A stretch of 64,000 nt of DNA from Ariolimax columbianus (Eukaryota; Mollusca; Gastropoda; Stylommatophora; Arionidae): positions 151,652,071 through 151,716,070 of the forward strand of contig JAVGWX010000002.1 of NCBI GenBank assembly GCA_036924085.1, written 5' to 3'. Positions 46,556-58,179 of this stretch are shown here, piece after piece. The notes under the pieces are model-generated. The model worked only from the letters and a program-made list of their open reading frames with translations. It was not told where the DNA came from and made no database searches. How positions within the stretch are numbered: position 1 is the stretch's first letter; every line of letters starts with the position of its first letter. The position numbers and the translations under genes were made by a program.

Positions 46556-46603
<48 letters not shown>

Positions 46604-46628
46604 CATATATTTATATATATATATAACA

Positions 46629-46682
<54 letters not shown>
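46445..46682. repeat. Large interrupted (TA)n array
   Basis: About 240 bp of TA with two interruptions: a 24-bp non-TA island at 46533-46556 and short CATA-type breaks near 46600-46630. Confidence 0.95.
46533..46556 (+). mobile_element. 24-bp retroelement scrap inside (TA)n
   Basis: The island matches 43383-43406 at 22 of 24 bases, both containing 'tatgcgcctatcat'. There it is part of the RT frame (SQICAYHL). Both sides of the island are pure TA. Confidence 0.65.
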
Positions 46683-46686
<4 letters not shown>

Positions 46687-47482
46687 TCTGTCCCTGTTCT
46701 GCTTTATCTATGTCCCTGTAAATATGTATGTCTGTGCCTCTGTAAATGTGCGCTTTTCTCTCTCTCTCTCTCTCTCTTTTTCTGTATTGATGTATTTTTC
46801 TTTGTAACTGTATATGTTCATCCGTCTCTCTGTATATTTCCATGACTCTCTCTCTCTCTCTATATATATTTGTTTCTATGTCGTTGCCTCTATGTAAGGA
46901 AACAAGTAAAAATCCAGCACTAGTCACACTACCAATAGGTCCCTACAGACAGACATAATTTGTAGAATAAAACACAAATCAGCTCTACATGCATGGGGAG
47001 AAGTGTGGAGAACAGACAAAGAGTATAATATATTATTAAGGTGTGTCCCCTCAACAGCGGGAGGTGAGTGACAACATGGTGATCTCTATACCAAAAAGGG
47101 ATAAACTGTAATAATAGTTGCCGATCGCAATCGAAGATAACGACATGATCATACTTGTATTGTGACTGAGGCTGATTTGATTTTAAGTGAACAAGCTTTA
47201 CGTCAACCTTACCCTTTCATTATCAGCTCCCTGGGGACGAGAGAGTGACATGACATGGTCGAGACAACAGAATGCAGCTGTGTCCGCTAAAATAATTTGC
47301 CGTTAGCTGATGACCAGCAAGACAGCGGGCGTTAGATTGTATGATGAAGAGAGAGTTATGACACAAACCATTAAGTATGTGAGACAAATACATACGATTA
47401 TTTGAGAGCGAACAAAGAAGGAAGAATAAGAACCAAGAATCAGTTGGGACAACCATTGTAGTGCTAATGATATATCATTGAG
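46683..47482. other. Low-complexity edge, then no recognisable gene
   Basis: CT-rich low complexity continues to about 46870. Beyond that there are only short unrecognised frames. Confidence 0.55.
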
Positions 47483-47820
47483 CAGATGCACATGACAAAG
47501 ATATCCTCCAGCAGATACACGTGTCACATATATCCTCGAGCAGATACACGTGTCAAAGATATCCTCGAGCAGATACACGTGTCAAAGATATCCTCGAGCT
47601 GATACATATTTCCAAGATATCCTCGAGCGGATACACGTGTCAAAGATATCATCGAACGGATACATGTGTCACACATATAATTGAGCGGATACACGTATCA
47701 AAGATATCATAGAGCGTATACATGTGTCACACATAACATTGATCGGATACACGTGTCAAAGATATTCTCGAGTGGATACACGTGTCAAAGATATCCTCGA
47801 GCCGATATATGTATGAAACA
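47483..47820. repeat. 29-bp minisatellite, about 11-12 units
   Basis: 'atcctcgag' falls at 47532, 47561, 47590 and 47619, exactly 29 bp apart. The unit continues with 'cagatacacgtgtcaaag'. Outer units are more diverged. Two further isolated units lie at 49140-49215. Confidence 0.92.
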
Positions 47821-48164
47821 TATGTAACATACTTACACGGGTTCTGAGAGCCAGGACCAGAGAATCCCTGAAATAATAATTTTAGGTGCCCACATATAAT
47901 TTTAGAACCATATCTGTGAGTTATACTTATTATAATAGGCATTGTTTCGATCATTCGACAATTACGGTTTTAAGAGTGTCCCAAGACAAATTGAAATTCT
48001 CCCGAACCCTTGGCTAAAATGGACAAGTAGATGATGTGAAATCATATGACCTTTTAAGGTCATATAGAACGTTAAAGACGATGTACTCTTTCTTCAGTGG
48101 CACAGTTTACGCGCTAAGACATGACAAAAATAGAAGAGATGAAACCAAACGAGGACACATTAGT
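47821..48164. other. No recognisable gene; small perfect hairpin
   Basis: 'atatgacctt' and 'aaggtcatat' at 48044-48065 form a 10-bp perfect inverted repeat with a 2-base loop. No gene was found. Confidence 0.5.
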
Positions 48165-48310
48165 AGCAATCAGATAGTAGAGTAGATAGAATAGAGATAT
48201 AACATCAGCTAAAGTCAGTAGTTAGAACAGATAGAATAGGGGTAGAAAATCATCCAACGTCAGTAGTTAGACTAGCTAGAGTAGAGATCAGCTAAAGTCA
48301 GTAGTTATAA
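48165..48310. repeat. Degenerate tandem repeat, 3 units of 38-45 bp
   Basis: 'gtcagtagtta' recurs at 48214, 48259 and 48297, with 'tagagta' or 'tagaata' elements between. Confidence 0.65.
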
Positions 48311-49139
48311 CATATAGTATAGCCCTAGGACAACATATACGCCACAGAAACAGTCTAATCACTGAACGGCAGCATCTTGACCAAGCACTTGGCTGAGTGG
48401 TATTGACTGCCGACACAAACCAGTACTTGTAAGCATTTGATTGTTTTTTATGGTGGTGTATTGTCGCTGCAAAAATTGTCACACGTGACGTCGACTTTAA
48501 TGTCCAGTAGTGGTTATCGACAGCACATACGTCAGAAAGAGACGTGTTTTCCTTAACCACGAAGCTGTTGTCCCGACAACCAGTCATAATAAAGGCGTTG
48601 CTCTTGGCCTGACACCCACAGTAAAGGAACAACTGTCGTGGACACGAGAACCCTTGACATCAAAGGTGTTATTCTATATTGGAGAACCTCCAGCGTGCCA
48701 GCAGCGTTGTATTTGTAACAGAGTTCCTGACTTAAGACAAAATTGGCGAATGGGAAGACCAAGATGCAACAGGATCAGTGGAGTAGGACAGAAGGCCACC
48801 ACACGAGCGAGGGCTAGAAGATTGGCAGCGGACAGAACCAGTTAGTTAGCAAGTTAGTTTGTGTCAACTTTAGTTAGCTAAGACTGTGTTACAGTAGTAG
48901 GAATACTGGAGTAGAACCGGTGGGTTTTATAGTATAATAGAAAGACATGTGCTACTTGTACGAACCTCTCGAATGACATTAGCTATAGTTTTCACGTGCT
49001 GATATTATTGTAATGATACGATGTATGTACATAAAATAACGCATTAATTTATTATTGCTGTAGTTCCAATAATTGTTAGAGTGTTTTAATTAAATTTGAA
49101 GTAGAAGCGTAATCGTTGAAAGCATGAAAGTAGATAAGA
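48311..49139. other. No supported gene
   Basis: The 111-codon frame 48510-48845 has a Gly-Arg-Pro and an Arg-rich end (RARARRLAADRTS) that faintly recalls retroelement RT C-termini, but nothing upstream supports this. Confidence 0.4.
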
Positions 49140-49215
49140 GGTCGATCTGTTACACATATCTTTGAGCGGATACACAGATCACAAATATCACTGAGCGGGT
49201 TTATGTATCAAACAT
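49140..49215. repeat. Two outlying units of the 29-bp minisatellite
   Basis: 'tttgagcggatacacagatc' and 'ctgagcgggtttatgtatc' repeat the unit structure of 47483-47820, about 1.3 kb from the main array. Confidence 0.7.
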
Positions 49216-50059
49216 AATGTGACCAATGTTACCATTTATATGCATGTTCTCCCGTCGTTCTTGTTTTTTGTGTGTTAAAATATACAGATTATTAGATAAG
49301 TCACGGATTGAATTGTAAGATCCGACAAGTTATAGAGAAGAGAGAAGAACGGGACACGTATACACGTGGGTTAGTGGGGTTGAGCAAACCACATCACCAA
49401 CTGTTGAAGAGGGAGAAGTTCAATAATAATAGTTGTGACAATAACAGTAATTATGCTGCAGAAGATAATGAGTAATATTACGGTAATAGCTAACATGCTA
49501 GCCCTTATTCAAGTTTAGAACAACACACAACATGGTTTCAGTACAAGGAGGGAGGGGGCGGGCGAGGGGGGAGATAGCAGAGACTGTGGTACAGATGATA
49601 CATTGGGGGGAAAAGGATATGCTGACACGATAACGGAGAATTTAAAAACAAAATGATACGCGCTTTTCAGGATTAGGAACACAATCAATCAATTAAGCAA
49701 TACATCAATAAAACAATCAATCAAAAACCTCCCTTTCACTTCCACGCCTAACACATTTTTTTGTGGTGTCAAGTTTCTTCATGAACTGCTGAAAAAGTTA
49801 GAACAAAAGTTTGGTAAAAGAGCTTCTCACTTGATGTTCTTCTGTTGATTCATGCTACGTTACTACACCATTAATTATTTGGTGTAACAGAGCCTCACAA
49901 CGCCTTTATATAAATATATCTCACTGTCCTGTTCTGTTCTCTTCTTAGTTGAACCACCTCTCTGTTTCTATCACACTATTAACATCCTGGTCACTAGCAC
50001 TATTAATCATATAACATGGGTTAGAGCTACACGCTCTCTGTTAAGTCCTCCATCACTTC
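49216..50059. other. No recognisable gene
   Basis: AT-rich, with one G-rich patch near 49550-49610. No motif-bearing frame. Confidence 0.5.
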
Positions 50060-50645
50060 TACACATGCTGTTCTATAAACACCTTCACTATCCATACTTC
50101 TGCACCTGTATTTTTATAAATACCTTCACTATCTATACTTCTGCACCTCCTGTTCTATAAATACCACCTTCACTATCTATACTTCTGCACCTGATGTTCT
50201 ATATACACCCTTCCTTATCCATATTTCTGCGTCTGCTGTTCTATAAATACCACCTTCACTATCCATTCTTATGCACCCGCTGTTCTATAAACAGCATTCA
50301 CTACCCATTCTTCTGCACCCGCTGTTATATAAACACCATCAACTATCCATATTTCTGCACCTGTTGTTCTATACACACCATATTTCACTATCCATTCATC
50401 TACACCTGCTGTTCTATAAACACTCGCCACTATCCATACCTCTGCACCTGCTGTTCTATATACACCCTTCCCTATCCATATTTCTGAGCCTGCTGTTCTA
50501 AAACACCCTTTACTATCCATACTTCTGCACCTCCTGTTCTAAAACACCCTTTACTATCCATACTGCTGCACCTTCTGTTCTAAAACACCCTTTACTATCC
50601 ATACTTCTGAACCTGCTGTTCTAAAACACCCTTCACTATCCATAC
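50060..50645. repeat. Degenerate minisatellite of about 38 bp, about 15 units
   Basis: 'ctgttctataaacacc' alternates with 'cactatccatacttctgcac'. Spacing varies from about 35 to 43 bp. The Cys/Tyr-rich frames of 76-97 codons on both strands are translations of the repeat. Confidence 0.85.
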
Positions 50646-50884
50646 TCTTACAGAGCGACTGATTAGTGCTGTGGTTGAGTTCTTGCTTTTCATGGCAACG
50701 GTAACGTGTTCAACTAGCACGACCGTTAAGCTCAATTTGACCCAGCTGTATTTGGAAACCTGACGTACGAATAGGGAAGTCAATCAGCGAAGAAAGGAAC
50801 TGATCACCCTATCTCATACAAGCTTTGGCATAGTATACTGAAGTCTCTAACAACTTCATTTATAGTGAAACTTCAGCGGGATAA

Positions 50885-51775
50885 ACCTAAACTTTATACT
50901 TCTACACAACCGTGGAACATCTACACTAACTCTACATAACTGAAAGGCATGTTGATTTGGGAACAACAACGCGAGACAAACTTGTATTCATTTTCTTCCC
51001 ACTCTTCTTCTCCGTGCGCTTTATAACTTATTCACAGACACGTAGGTCTAATGATGTCGTAAAGGCTTTAAGTCACCTACATACTATAACGGTCGATACA
51101 TATGATGCAATAGCAGGTATGTTGATGTCGCTAATTGTCTCATAGTTATGTCTCTTGGTCAGTATCCCGCTTCATCCAGGTGTATATGCTGCCTCTAACT
51201 TGATTTGGTTATTCCAAACTACTCTGTGTTATAGCACACCATTCCTTTACTTGACGAAAGAAAAATAAGTGAGAAGATGTAGACCTCCCAAGACCATGCG
51301 ATATTTATGTAGAGTTACGAATGGCAAAGGTGACAATTGGTACTCTCTCAATTTTGTTGAGCTTACAAATAACTGTGGACTAATTCTTCTGGCAAGATAG
51401 TGGTTGACATTTCATCCAAAGATGATTGATTTTCTCTTCTCTTCTGCTCCATGCGCTATTAAAAATTGATGACAATTATAAATGTAACTGGTTTCGTTTT
51501 TGAACTAAGTGAAGAACTTGTAGTATTTACATGAGGCTGTTTTCTTCGGCATAGCTTACTTGTGTTTATTCTGATTAATTCTGATTAATATGCATATCTG
51601 CTTCTGCTCTTGTCCCGGGAGACTGTCTGCTCTCCTAACTTCTCGTCTCAAAACTGTTTATTTACTCAGAACATATACATTTAAAGTCTTGTTAATCTGG
51701 GCCTCTTCTACCGCTCCTGGTCCTGGGATATCTGATAGACCGTCTCCGTGTCATGCCGGCTAACTTCTTATATAC
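50885..51775. mobile_element. Unclassified dispersed repeat, copy 2
   Basis: Same order of landmarks as 35945-36870: 'tacttctacacaacc' (50899), 'ttgatttgggaacaa', 'tctaatgatgtcgtaaag' (51047), 'ttgttgagctta' (51354), 'gaagaacttg' (51513) and 'gtttattctgatta' (51565). Both copies are in the same orientation and heavily diverged. Confidence 0.6.
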
Positions 51776-51984
51776 TAAAAACTGACTTGCGCTAATACGT
51801 ATCTCTGTATATCTCTTTCTATGGCCTTTTATGCATGCCAATTGGATGCATTTCTGGACCGACATTATTGCCTTTGACCTATCACAATTGTCTCCTCGTC
51901 CGAGACAAAAGATGGCATGACGTCAATCCGGTCGCAAATCTCCTTCGTTAACTCATTTTATCTCGAAGATCGCTTCGAATGGCA

Positions 51985-52436
51985 TCTTGTCTGACTATAA
52001 TAATAGTAGCCCCTTTCAGTCATGGCTGACTAAAGTAATAGTAGCCCCTTACAGTTATGGCTGTCTAAAGTAATAGTAGCCCCTTTCAGTTATGGCTGAC
52101 TAAAGTAATAGTAGTCCATTTCAGTAATGGCTGACTAAAGTAATAGTAGCATATTTCTGTAATGGCTGACAAAAGTATTAGTAGTCACTTTCAGCAATGG
52201 CTGACTAAAGTAATCGTAGCCACTTTCAGTCATGGCTGACTAAAGTAATAGTAGCCCCTTTCAGTCATGGCTGACTAAAGTAATAGTGTCCGCTTTCAGT
52301 CATTGCTGACTAAAGTAATAGTAGCCCCTTTCAGTCATGGCTGACTAAAGTAATAGTGTCCGCTTTCAGTCATTGCTGACTAAAGTAATAGTTGCCCCTT
52401 TCGGTCATGGCTGACTGAAGTAATAGTAGCCCCGTT
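51985..52436. repeat. 35-bp minisatellite, about 13 units
   Basis: 'atggctgac' falls at 52022 and (as 'atggctgtc') at 52057, and the 35-bp spacing holds across the array. Each complete unit contains the small inverted repeat AGTCA-tggc-TGACT followed by 'aaagtaatagtagcccc'. The array abuts the RT relic to its right. Confidence 0.92.
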
Positions 52437-52640
52437 TTATCCAGAATGTGAGACCAATGCCCAGGGCCTTCATATCGTTCTTACATACATCGTTGAACCT
52501 CAACAGTGGTCTGCTGGCTGGTATCTTGCCATCCATTAACTGTACAAGGAGCATGTCTTTGGGAATGCGACCATCTTCAATGCGGAGAGCATGACCTAAA
52601 AAAGTGCACATGATATGGAGAGCGGTGTGAGAGTGAATTA
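52437..52640 (-). pseudogene. RT C-terminal relic (RTE-like), ending at the 35-bp array
   Basis: The minus frame (80 codons) reads LGHALRIEDGRIPKDMLL, SRPLLRFNDVCKNDMKALGI and GLTFW, the same C-terminal layout as at 4365 and 14060. The coding similarity ends at LTFWIK and the frame then runs into minisatellite sequence. Nothing of RT is visible upstream of about 52640. Confidence 0.82.
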
Positions 52641-53309
52641 TTGTCATTAAACAGATAAGACAAAATAAATAAGCAATGAATTATAAGGAAATGAAAACAA
52701 TAGACAGGAAGAAAATTACAATGATTTATAAGACGTAGACACAATAGTAATATGACAAAGAACGGACACCATAATAAGAAGGAGAAAAAGTAGATAATGA
52801 GGAGACCACAAAAAAGGATCATGAATTTGGATAAGAAGATATCCATTAATATGATATTGACATTTGACAGAAGAATATTAAAACGGTGATACAATGTTCT
52901 CTTGTGTTGACATACAAGAAGATGAAAACAATATAAGCGCTGATTACATGCACATAAAGTAATGAAAGAGACGTTTAATGATGGTCAAGGCAAAGGTTTC
53001 AATATCATGGACACAATAACGATAGTTTGATAAAGAAACAATGTTTTGTTATCGGATGGATCCAATGTGCAAGAATTGACGTTTACTTCCGCAAATATGT
53101 ACTTTATGGGTGGAGCTCGTTGAAAAGAAACATAAATCTCTTTTGAATTCCCCTTGTAATCCAGTCTAATGCAAACCCAAATTATTAGATTCCATTTCAA
53201 TCCAGCTCAATGCATAATTGAAGCTGAAATAATGTTAAATCCCGAAATGTCAACTATGTCTGAATTAGTTCACGCGGATCTACTTGCTGTTCTCTATTAT
53301 TTCGAGAGG
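52641..53309. other. No recognisable gene
   Basis: AT-rich. The 105-codon Phe/Leu-rich minus frame 52577-52894 reflects composition. Confidence 0.5.
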
Positions 53310-53425
53310 GGGGTTTCTGTGGCGAAGTGATCAAACCGTTTGTCTTGTGTTAGACGGTCGGCGATCAAATTCGAGCTGCGACGGTCGTATCATGACCTAA
53401 TTTAAATAGGCCCTTTGGAAAAAAA
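53310..53425 (+). mobile_element. tRNA-derived SINE head
   Basis: An A-box-like TGGCGAAGTGATC (53320-53332) and a B-box-like GATCAAATTC (53363-53372) are spaced as in a tRNA, followed by 'gagctgcgacggtcg'. The body fades after 'aataggccc'. Confidence 0.6.
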
Positions 53426-54200
53426 CATCTTTAAATACGGACGACTAAAGGAAGCAATTTTGATGTTTCATCTATTATCCGTTTCACAATGGTTGCCGTC
53501 AATTGCCGCCTTTATCTGAATAACCCTTACACAGACATGCACGATTTTGTGCACGCGAACTTATCTTTGCAATGTCCCAATGACATAATAATTTATATTA
53601 AATCAGGTAGTGCCATTTTCTTAAAGTGGTTAGTTCTGTTCTTATTTGTTTGCAAAAGAATTATTTTGTTTCTTGACAAAATAATTTACTGCACATATTT
53701 TTTGTAAACTTTTTTTTTAGGTAAAGGCGTCTCTCCAATTTGAATGATATTTTCTATATTAGGTTCCACGTGATGCCCTTTTGTAATGCGGTTCATGTGT
53801 TTAAACAGTTGAAAGAAGTAACTGGGCATTTCGAAGAAACATGTGTGAAAATGTTAAAGGACACGATATATAGAACATATAAAATATATACTTCAGATGG
53901 ATTGGTTCAGTTTTATACATATAAGCTGGAGCAAACACTAAATGTTTATAATTCGGTTCTGAGATCCATCTTCTAGCTGATTGAAGTGATCCTGAATAGG
54001 ACCGTTTTGCCAAGAGGATGGGAACTTATATTTCTCGGAAAGCAAACGTGTAGGTTAGTTTTTCACTTAATCATAGTCGGATGATTCCAACACATTGATG
54101 ACTGCTCTCGAAAGAAGGAACGACAGGCTACCTTTTTCAAAAGCCGTTTTCTTCTTCCAAGACACGGTCCTCACATTTAGCACAATACTATTTGTTTATA
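53426..54200. other. No recognisable gene
   Basis: Frames of 72 and 78 codons (53489-53707 and 53740-53976) have no recognisable domain. Confidence 0.45.
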
Positions 54201-55110
54201 TTTGAGAAGGCGGCATACTTTAGTTCTTTCATATCGCATAGTTTGAGAGGGCGGCATACTTTAGTTCTTTCCTATCGCATAGTTTGAGAGGGCGGCATAC
54301 TTTAGTTCTTTCATATCGCATAGTTTGAGAGGGCGGCATACTTTAGTTATTTCATATCGCATAGTTTGAAAGGGCGGCATACTTTAGTTCTTTCATATCG
54401 CATAGTTTGAGAGGGCGGCATACTTTAGTTCTTTCATATCGCATAGTTTGAGAGGGCGGCATACTTTAGTTCTTTCATATCGCATAGTTTGAGAGGGCGG
54501 CATACTTTAGTTCTTTCATATCGCATAGTTTGAGAGGGCGGCATACTTTCGTTATTTCATATCGCATAGTTTGAAAGGGCGGCATACTTTAGTTCTTTCA
54601 TATCGCATATTTTGAGAGAGCGGCATACTTTAGTTCTTTCATATCGCATAGTTTGAGAGGGCGGCATACTTTAGTTCTTTCATATCGCATAGTTTGAGAG
54701 GGCGGCATACTTTAGTTCTTTCATATCGCATAGTTTGAGAGGGCGGCATACTTTAGTTTTTTCATATCGCATAGTTTGAGAGGGCGGCATACTTTAGTTC
54801 TTTCATATCGCATAGTTTGAGAGGGCGGCATACTTTAGTTCTTTCATATCGCATAGTTTGAGAGGGCGGCATACCTTAGTTCTTTCATATCGCATAGTTT
54901 GAGAGGGCGGCATACTTTAGTTCTTTCATATCGCATAGTTTGAGAGGGCGGCATACTTTAGTTCTTTCATATCGCATAGTTTGAGAGGGCGGCATACTTT
55001 AGTTCTTTCATATCGCATAGTTTGAGAGGGCGGCATACTTTAGTTCTTTCATATCGCATAGTTTGAGAGGGCGGAATACTTTAGTTCTTTCATATCGCAT
55101 AGTTTGAAAG
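54201..55110. repeat. 41-bp minisatellite, 22 units in perfect register
   Basis: Units start at 54201 and every 41 bp to 55062, with a partial unit 'tttgaaag' at 55103. 22 x 41 = 902 bp and no insertion or deletion was found. The unit contains 'gagggcggcatactttagtt' and ends 'catatcgcatag'. Units differ by only a few substitutions. No long open frame crosses the array. Confidence 0.96.
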
Positions 55111-57219
55111 ATTTATTTTCAACTTGTACTTGTCATTTAAGAAGCATTTCCTAGTGATGGGTATTTTCTTTATAAGTGTTGTAACTTCACTAAAATTGAT
55201 AGTTCCATATAAAAATTGGGCAGGTGCTATAAAGATGATCACCTTACATCATGATATCATTGTTTGTAATGTAGCATTCCACATGTTAATTTAAAACGTT
55301 ATTTTTTTTTTAATTCTGACAATTTATATTAGAAAAAGCGGTACAACTCTGCATGCAATTTCTCTTGTGTCATTGTATCATACGCACTTCATTTTTTCTG
55401 ATAATGTTGTTCAAGATTATACCTTTATTTCAGACTACAGCGAAATCTACATTTATTACGATTGTGTTTTTTTGAAAATTCAAATATTTACTAAAATTTG
55501 TTAAAAATTATATAATCCAAATTATAATAAATCTTTACTGGAATATATGTGCCAAGTTGCAGGACAATTGATTTACAAAACAAAGAAGTTATGTACAGAT
55601 CGACTGTACATTGCCGTTTTTGGAGAACAGTTTAGGACACTATTTATTACCACTTAATTAAAAAACATGATTGTTTTCAATGACCTACAACCTGATATAT
55701 AAACACTTCAGAAACTTCCTGCCAATCAACCAGTAAAAATCTCTTCCTATTTTGTCCCCACTTATAGTCCTAAGATGCCTTAATAATTCTCTGTGAGTTC
55801 CTTTTTTGTGAGAAAATGTTTTTGTGTTTACAGGACTATATCATATAGCTGCAAGTATGTGATTTCATTTCCTTCATTACTAACAGAGATTATGTCCGAT
55901 CATTATAAACATAAACTGCAATAGCAACACCATATTTCACAATAGCTAGACTATGTTTCTTATTCTTGGGACATAATTTCAAGATAGCACTGTTCAGTCA
56001 TTCATTGACATGTTTTGTAGTTCCTTTAAAACACTTGTTTAGTAGTTCGTTCCTGCCGCGGTCCTAAAATACCGGTTTTATATTAGCCATAAAAACAGCA
56101 GGTAGGTTACCGGTGTGTTTTTATGAACAGTTTCATCTGATTTAGCTTTCTTATATAGATACAGTTTGTTGTGCTGTTTTTCTAACTAGGTAGTGACACG
56201 TTCATAACACCACAGGACATCTGCAGGTCTGCAAGCAGTTTTCCAACATACCTCAATGCTAATACAGACCGTTTATTGAATGCACACACACATTTCTCAT
56301 ATATATTTGATAACATGAAGAAAAGTATGTATATTACAATTGTTTTTGCTACAATAAAAACCCAAAGTCCCTTCCTAGACCTTTTCTCTTTGTATATATT
56401 GGAAAAACAAAAAGTGACAAACACGTTCTATAACTATTTATTTTTTTAAATGTTGTATTCAAATGCTAATTATTCTACTGTCTTCCATCCAGCTCTTAAT
56501 GAGCATTGTCATCTGTACTTAAAAATTAAATCTGATTCACAAGGTCATACGATATATATCTCTTTATTTCTGACCTAATGGGCGTGGTCAGTGAACTTTT
56601 AAAAGATTCAAAGTTGTGGTTAATAAGTTTAACAGAACGTAATCGCAGGCTTAACCTACAGTTCACTAATTAAATTGTCACATCACTCGACATCTGTTAC
56701 TTTTAGTGGACCTATCAGCATAGCACGTACGTTTCCTATCAACTTTCTTTCTTATTTTTGTGTTACGACATGATTTTATTTCTCAAAATTCTCACAAAAC
56801 TGTTTTTCTTCGAAAATTACAATTTGTTAAAGTAAAAATTGTAACTAACATATCCTGCCATATGCGTTAAGTGGGGAGCACTCATTATATTATATTATAG
56901 TCATTTAGAATTTGTTTTCTTCATTTGTTGGGACTGACTCCAGGGTTGTGTTTGACAGTCTATATCTTAAGAACTACTGATACTAGACATTATATTAAAG
57001 TTGTATTAGAAAGAAGATTAATTAAACTTTCCCAACAGCCCAACACAATTTAATGTTACCTAACAAAACGCATTTTCACCAGATTGTAGGTGGCACTACG
57101 CCTTAACTCTTTGCCAAAAGGAGTTCAATTGATTTCAGTGTGAATGGTAAGGTGGCAGTCTCATACACATATGCCATGCTCTTGAATCAACTTGTCTATA
57201 TGGCATATAGTTTCCTTTT
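55111..57219. other. AT-rich intergenic sequence over 2.1 kb
   Basis: No motif-bearing frame, no tandem structure and no RNA-like element found. The 80-codon minus frame at 56182 is unrecognised. Confidence 0.55.
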
Positions 57220-57245
57220 CATATATATATATATATATATATATA
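57220..57245. repeat. (TA)n microsatellite at the retroelement edge
   Basis: About 24 bp of TA immediately before the RT relic. Confidence 0.9.
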
Positions 57246-57945
57246 AGGACAAATAAGATCATGGTCAACGTTCCAAAGGATATTTTAAACTCGATTATGG
57301 TCAAAGGTGAACCTCTGGAATGTGTTGGGCGGTTTAAATATCTGGGAGCAGATATTAATGCTGAAGGGTCTAGAGCGGAGATTCAGTCAAGAATAGCGAT
57401 AACCATGGTTGCTTTGACAAGACTGGGAATAATCTGGAAAGACAAGAACATTAGCGTTAGATCGAAGCTGACTTTAATATATACAGTAGTCTACTTGGTA
57501 TACCTTAACGTGCAGACGTGTGAGACTTAGACTGACAGTTGCACAAAAACGTAAAATGTGTGCAATGGAAATGAGATGCTTGCAAAGAATGCTAGGCATT
57601 TCATATTTGGATCGCTTTACAAACGAGTGTTCTTGAAACTGTTAGGAAGGAGTTAGGTCAATATAAATACATATTGACTGTAGTAAAAACACGAACATTG
57701 GCATCGTATGGACATAGGTCACAATTGGTAAGGCTGATCATGACTATCCTGCAAGGCACTGTGCCTGGAAAGCGTGGGAGATGGATACCAACAAAAAAAG
57801 AGATGGGAGAACAATATAAAAGAGTGGACGGGAAGATCTATAGCTGAAACTAATAACCTGGCTAAAAAATGAGACGAATGGCGGGTTAGACAAACTGTGA
57901 TAGCGGTGTCTAAACAACCTTCTCGGTTAGGGCACTGATGATGTT
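57246..57945 (+). pseudogene. RT thumb and C-terminus relic
   Basis: The first frame reads RTNKIMVNVPKD, CVGRFKYLGADINAEGSRAE and KNISVRSKLTLIYTVVYLVY. After frameshifts: RKMCAMEMRCLQRMLGISYL (usual FEMRCYRRLLGISY), SLSDR-type remnants, 'gtgcctggaaagcgtgggag' (usual GTVPGKRGRG), GRSIAETNNLA and WRVRQTVIAVSKQP. This is the full post-motif-C portion of an RTE/CR1-type RT. No catalytic motif is present and the left edge is cut at the TA tract. Confidence 0.85.
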
Positions 57946-58179
57946 GATGATATATATATTTGAATGTTTTGACTAAAAATAGCTTCAAAGATCGGAAGCA
58001 AAGATTATCGGTGGAACAAGCATCACAGCGTATCTATTCTTGCAAAATGATACAACGTTCATATGTTGTGTATGAATTGAAATTGTTAGAGACGATTAGT
58101 GTTAGGAGCTACATAATTAAACACATATAGAATGATTTATTATAGTCAGTTATTTTTTTCTGTTAAATGTTGTTTTCAG
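57946..58179. other. Spacer between RT relics
   Basis: Nothing recognised. Confidence 0.5.

Noticed and set aside
48510..48845. 111-codon frame with GRP and Arg-rich tail as an RT C-terminus
   Set aside because: Only a faint resemblance. None of the usual preceding segments (YGSETW, RRLLGI, GHV.RM) is found upstream on either strand.
50194..50520. Cys-rich small protein candidates on both strands
   Set aside because: The periodic Cys pattern equals the 38-bp repeat period in both directions, and there is no signal peptide or start context.
35945..51775. The two dispersed-repeat copies as LTRs of one 16-kb element
   Set aside because: The copies are far too diverged to be a recent LTR pair, and the interval between them is full of unrelated non-LTR elements with no gag-pol.
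47483..55110. CRISPR-like arrays (29, 35 and 41-bp repeats)
   Set aside because: The repeats are contiguous with no unique spacers, there are no cas genes, and the surroundings are animal retroelement sequence. They are minisatellites.
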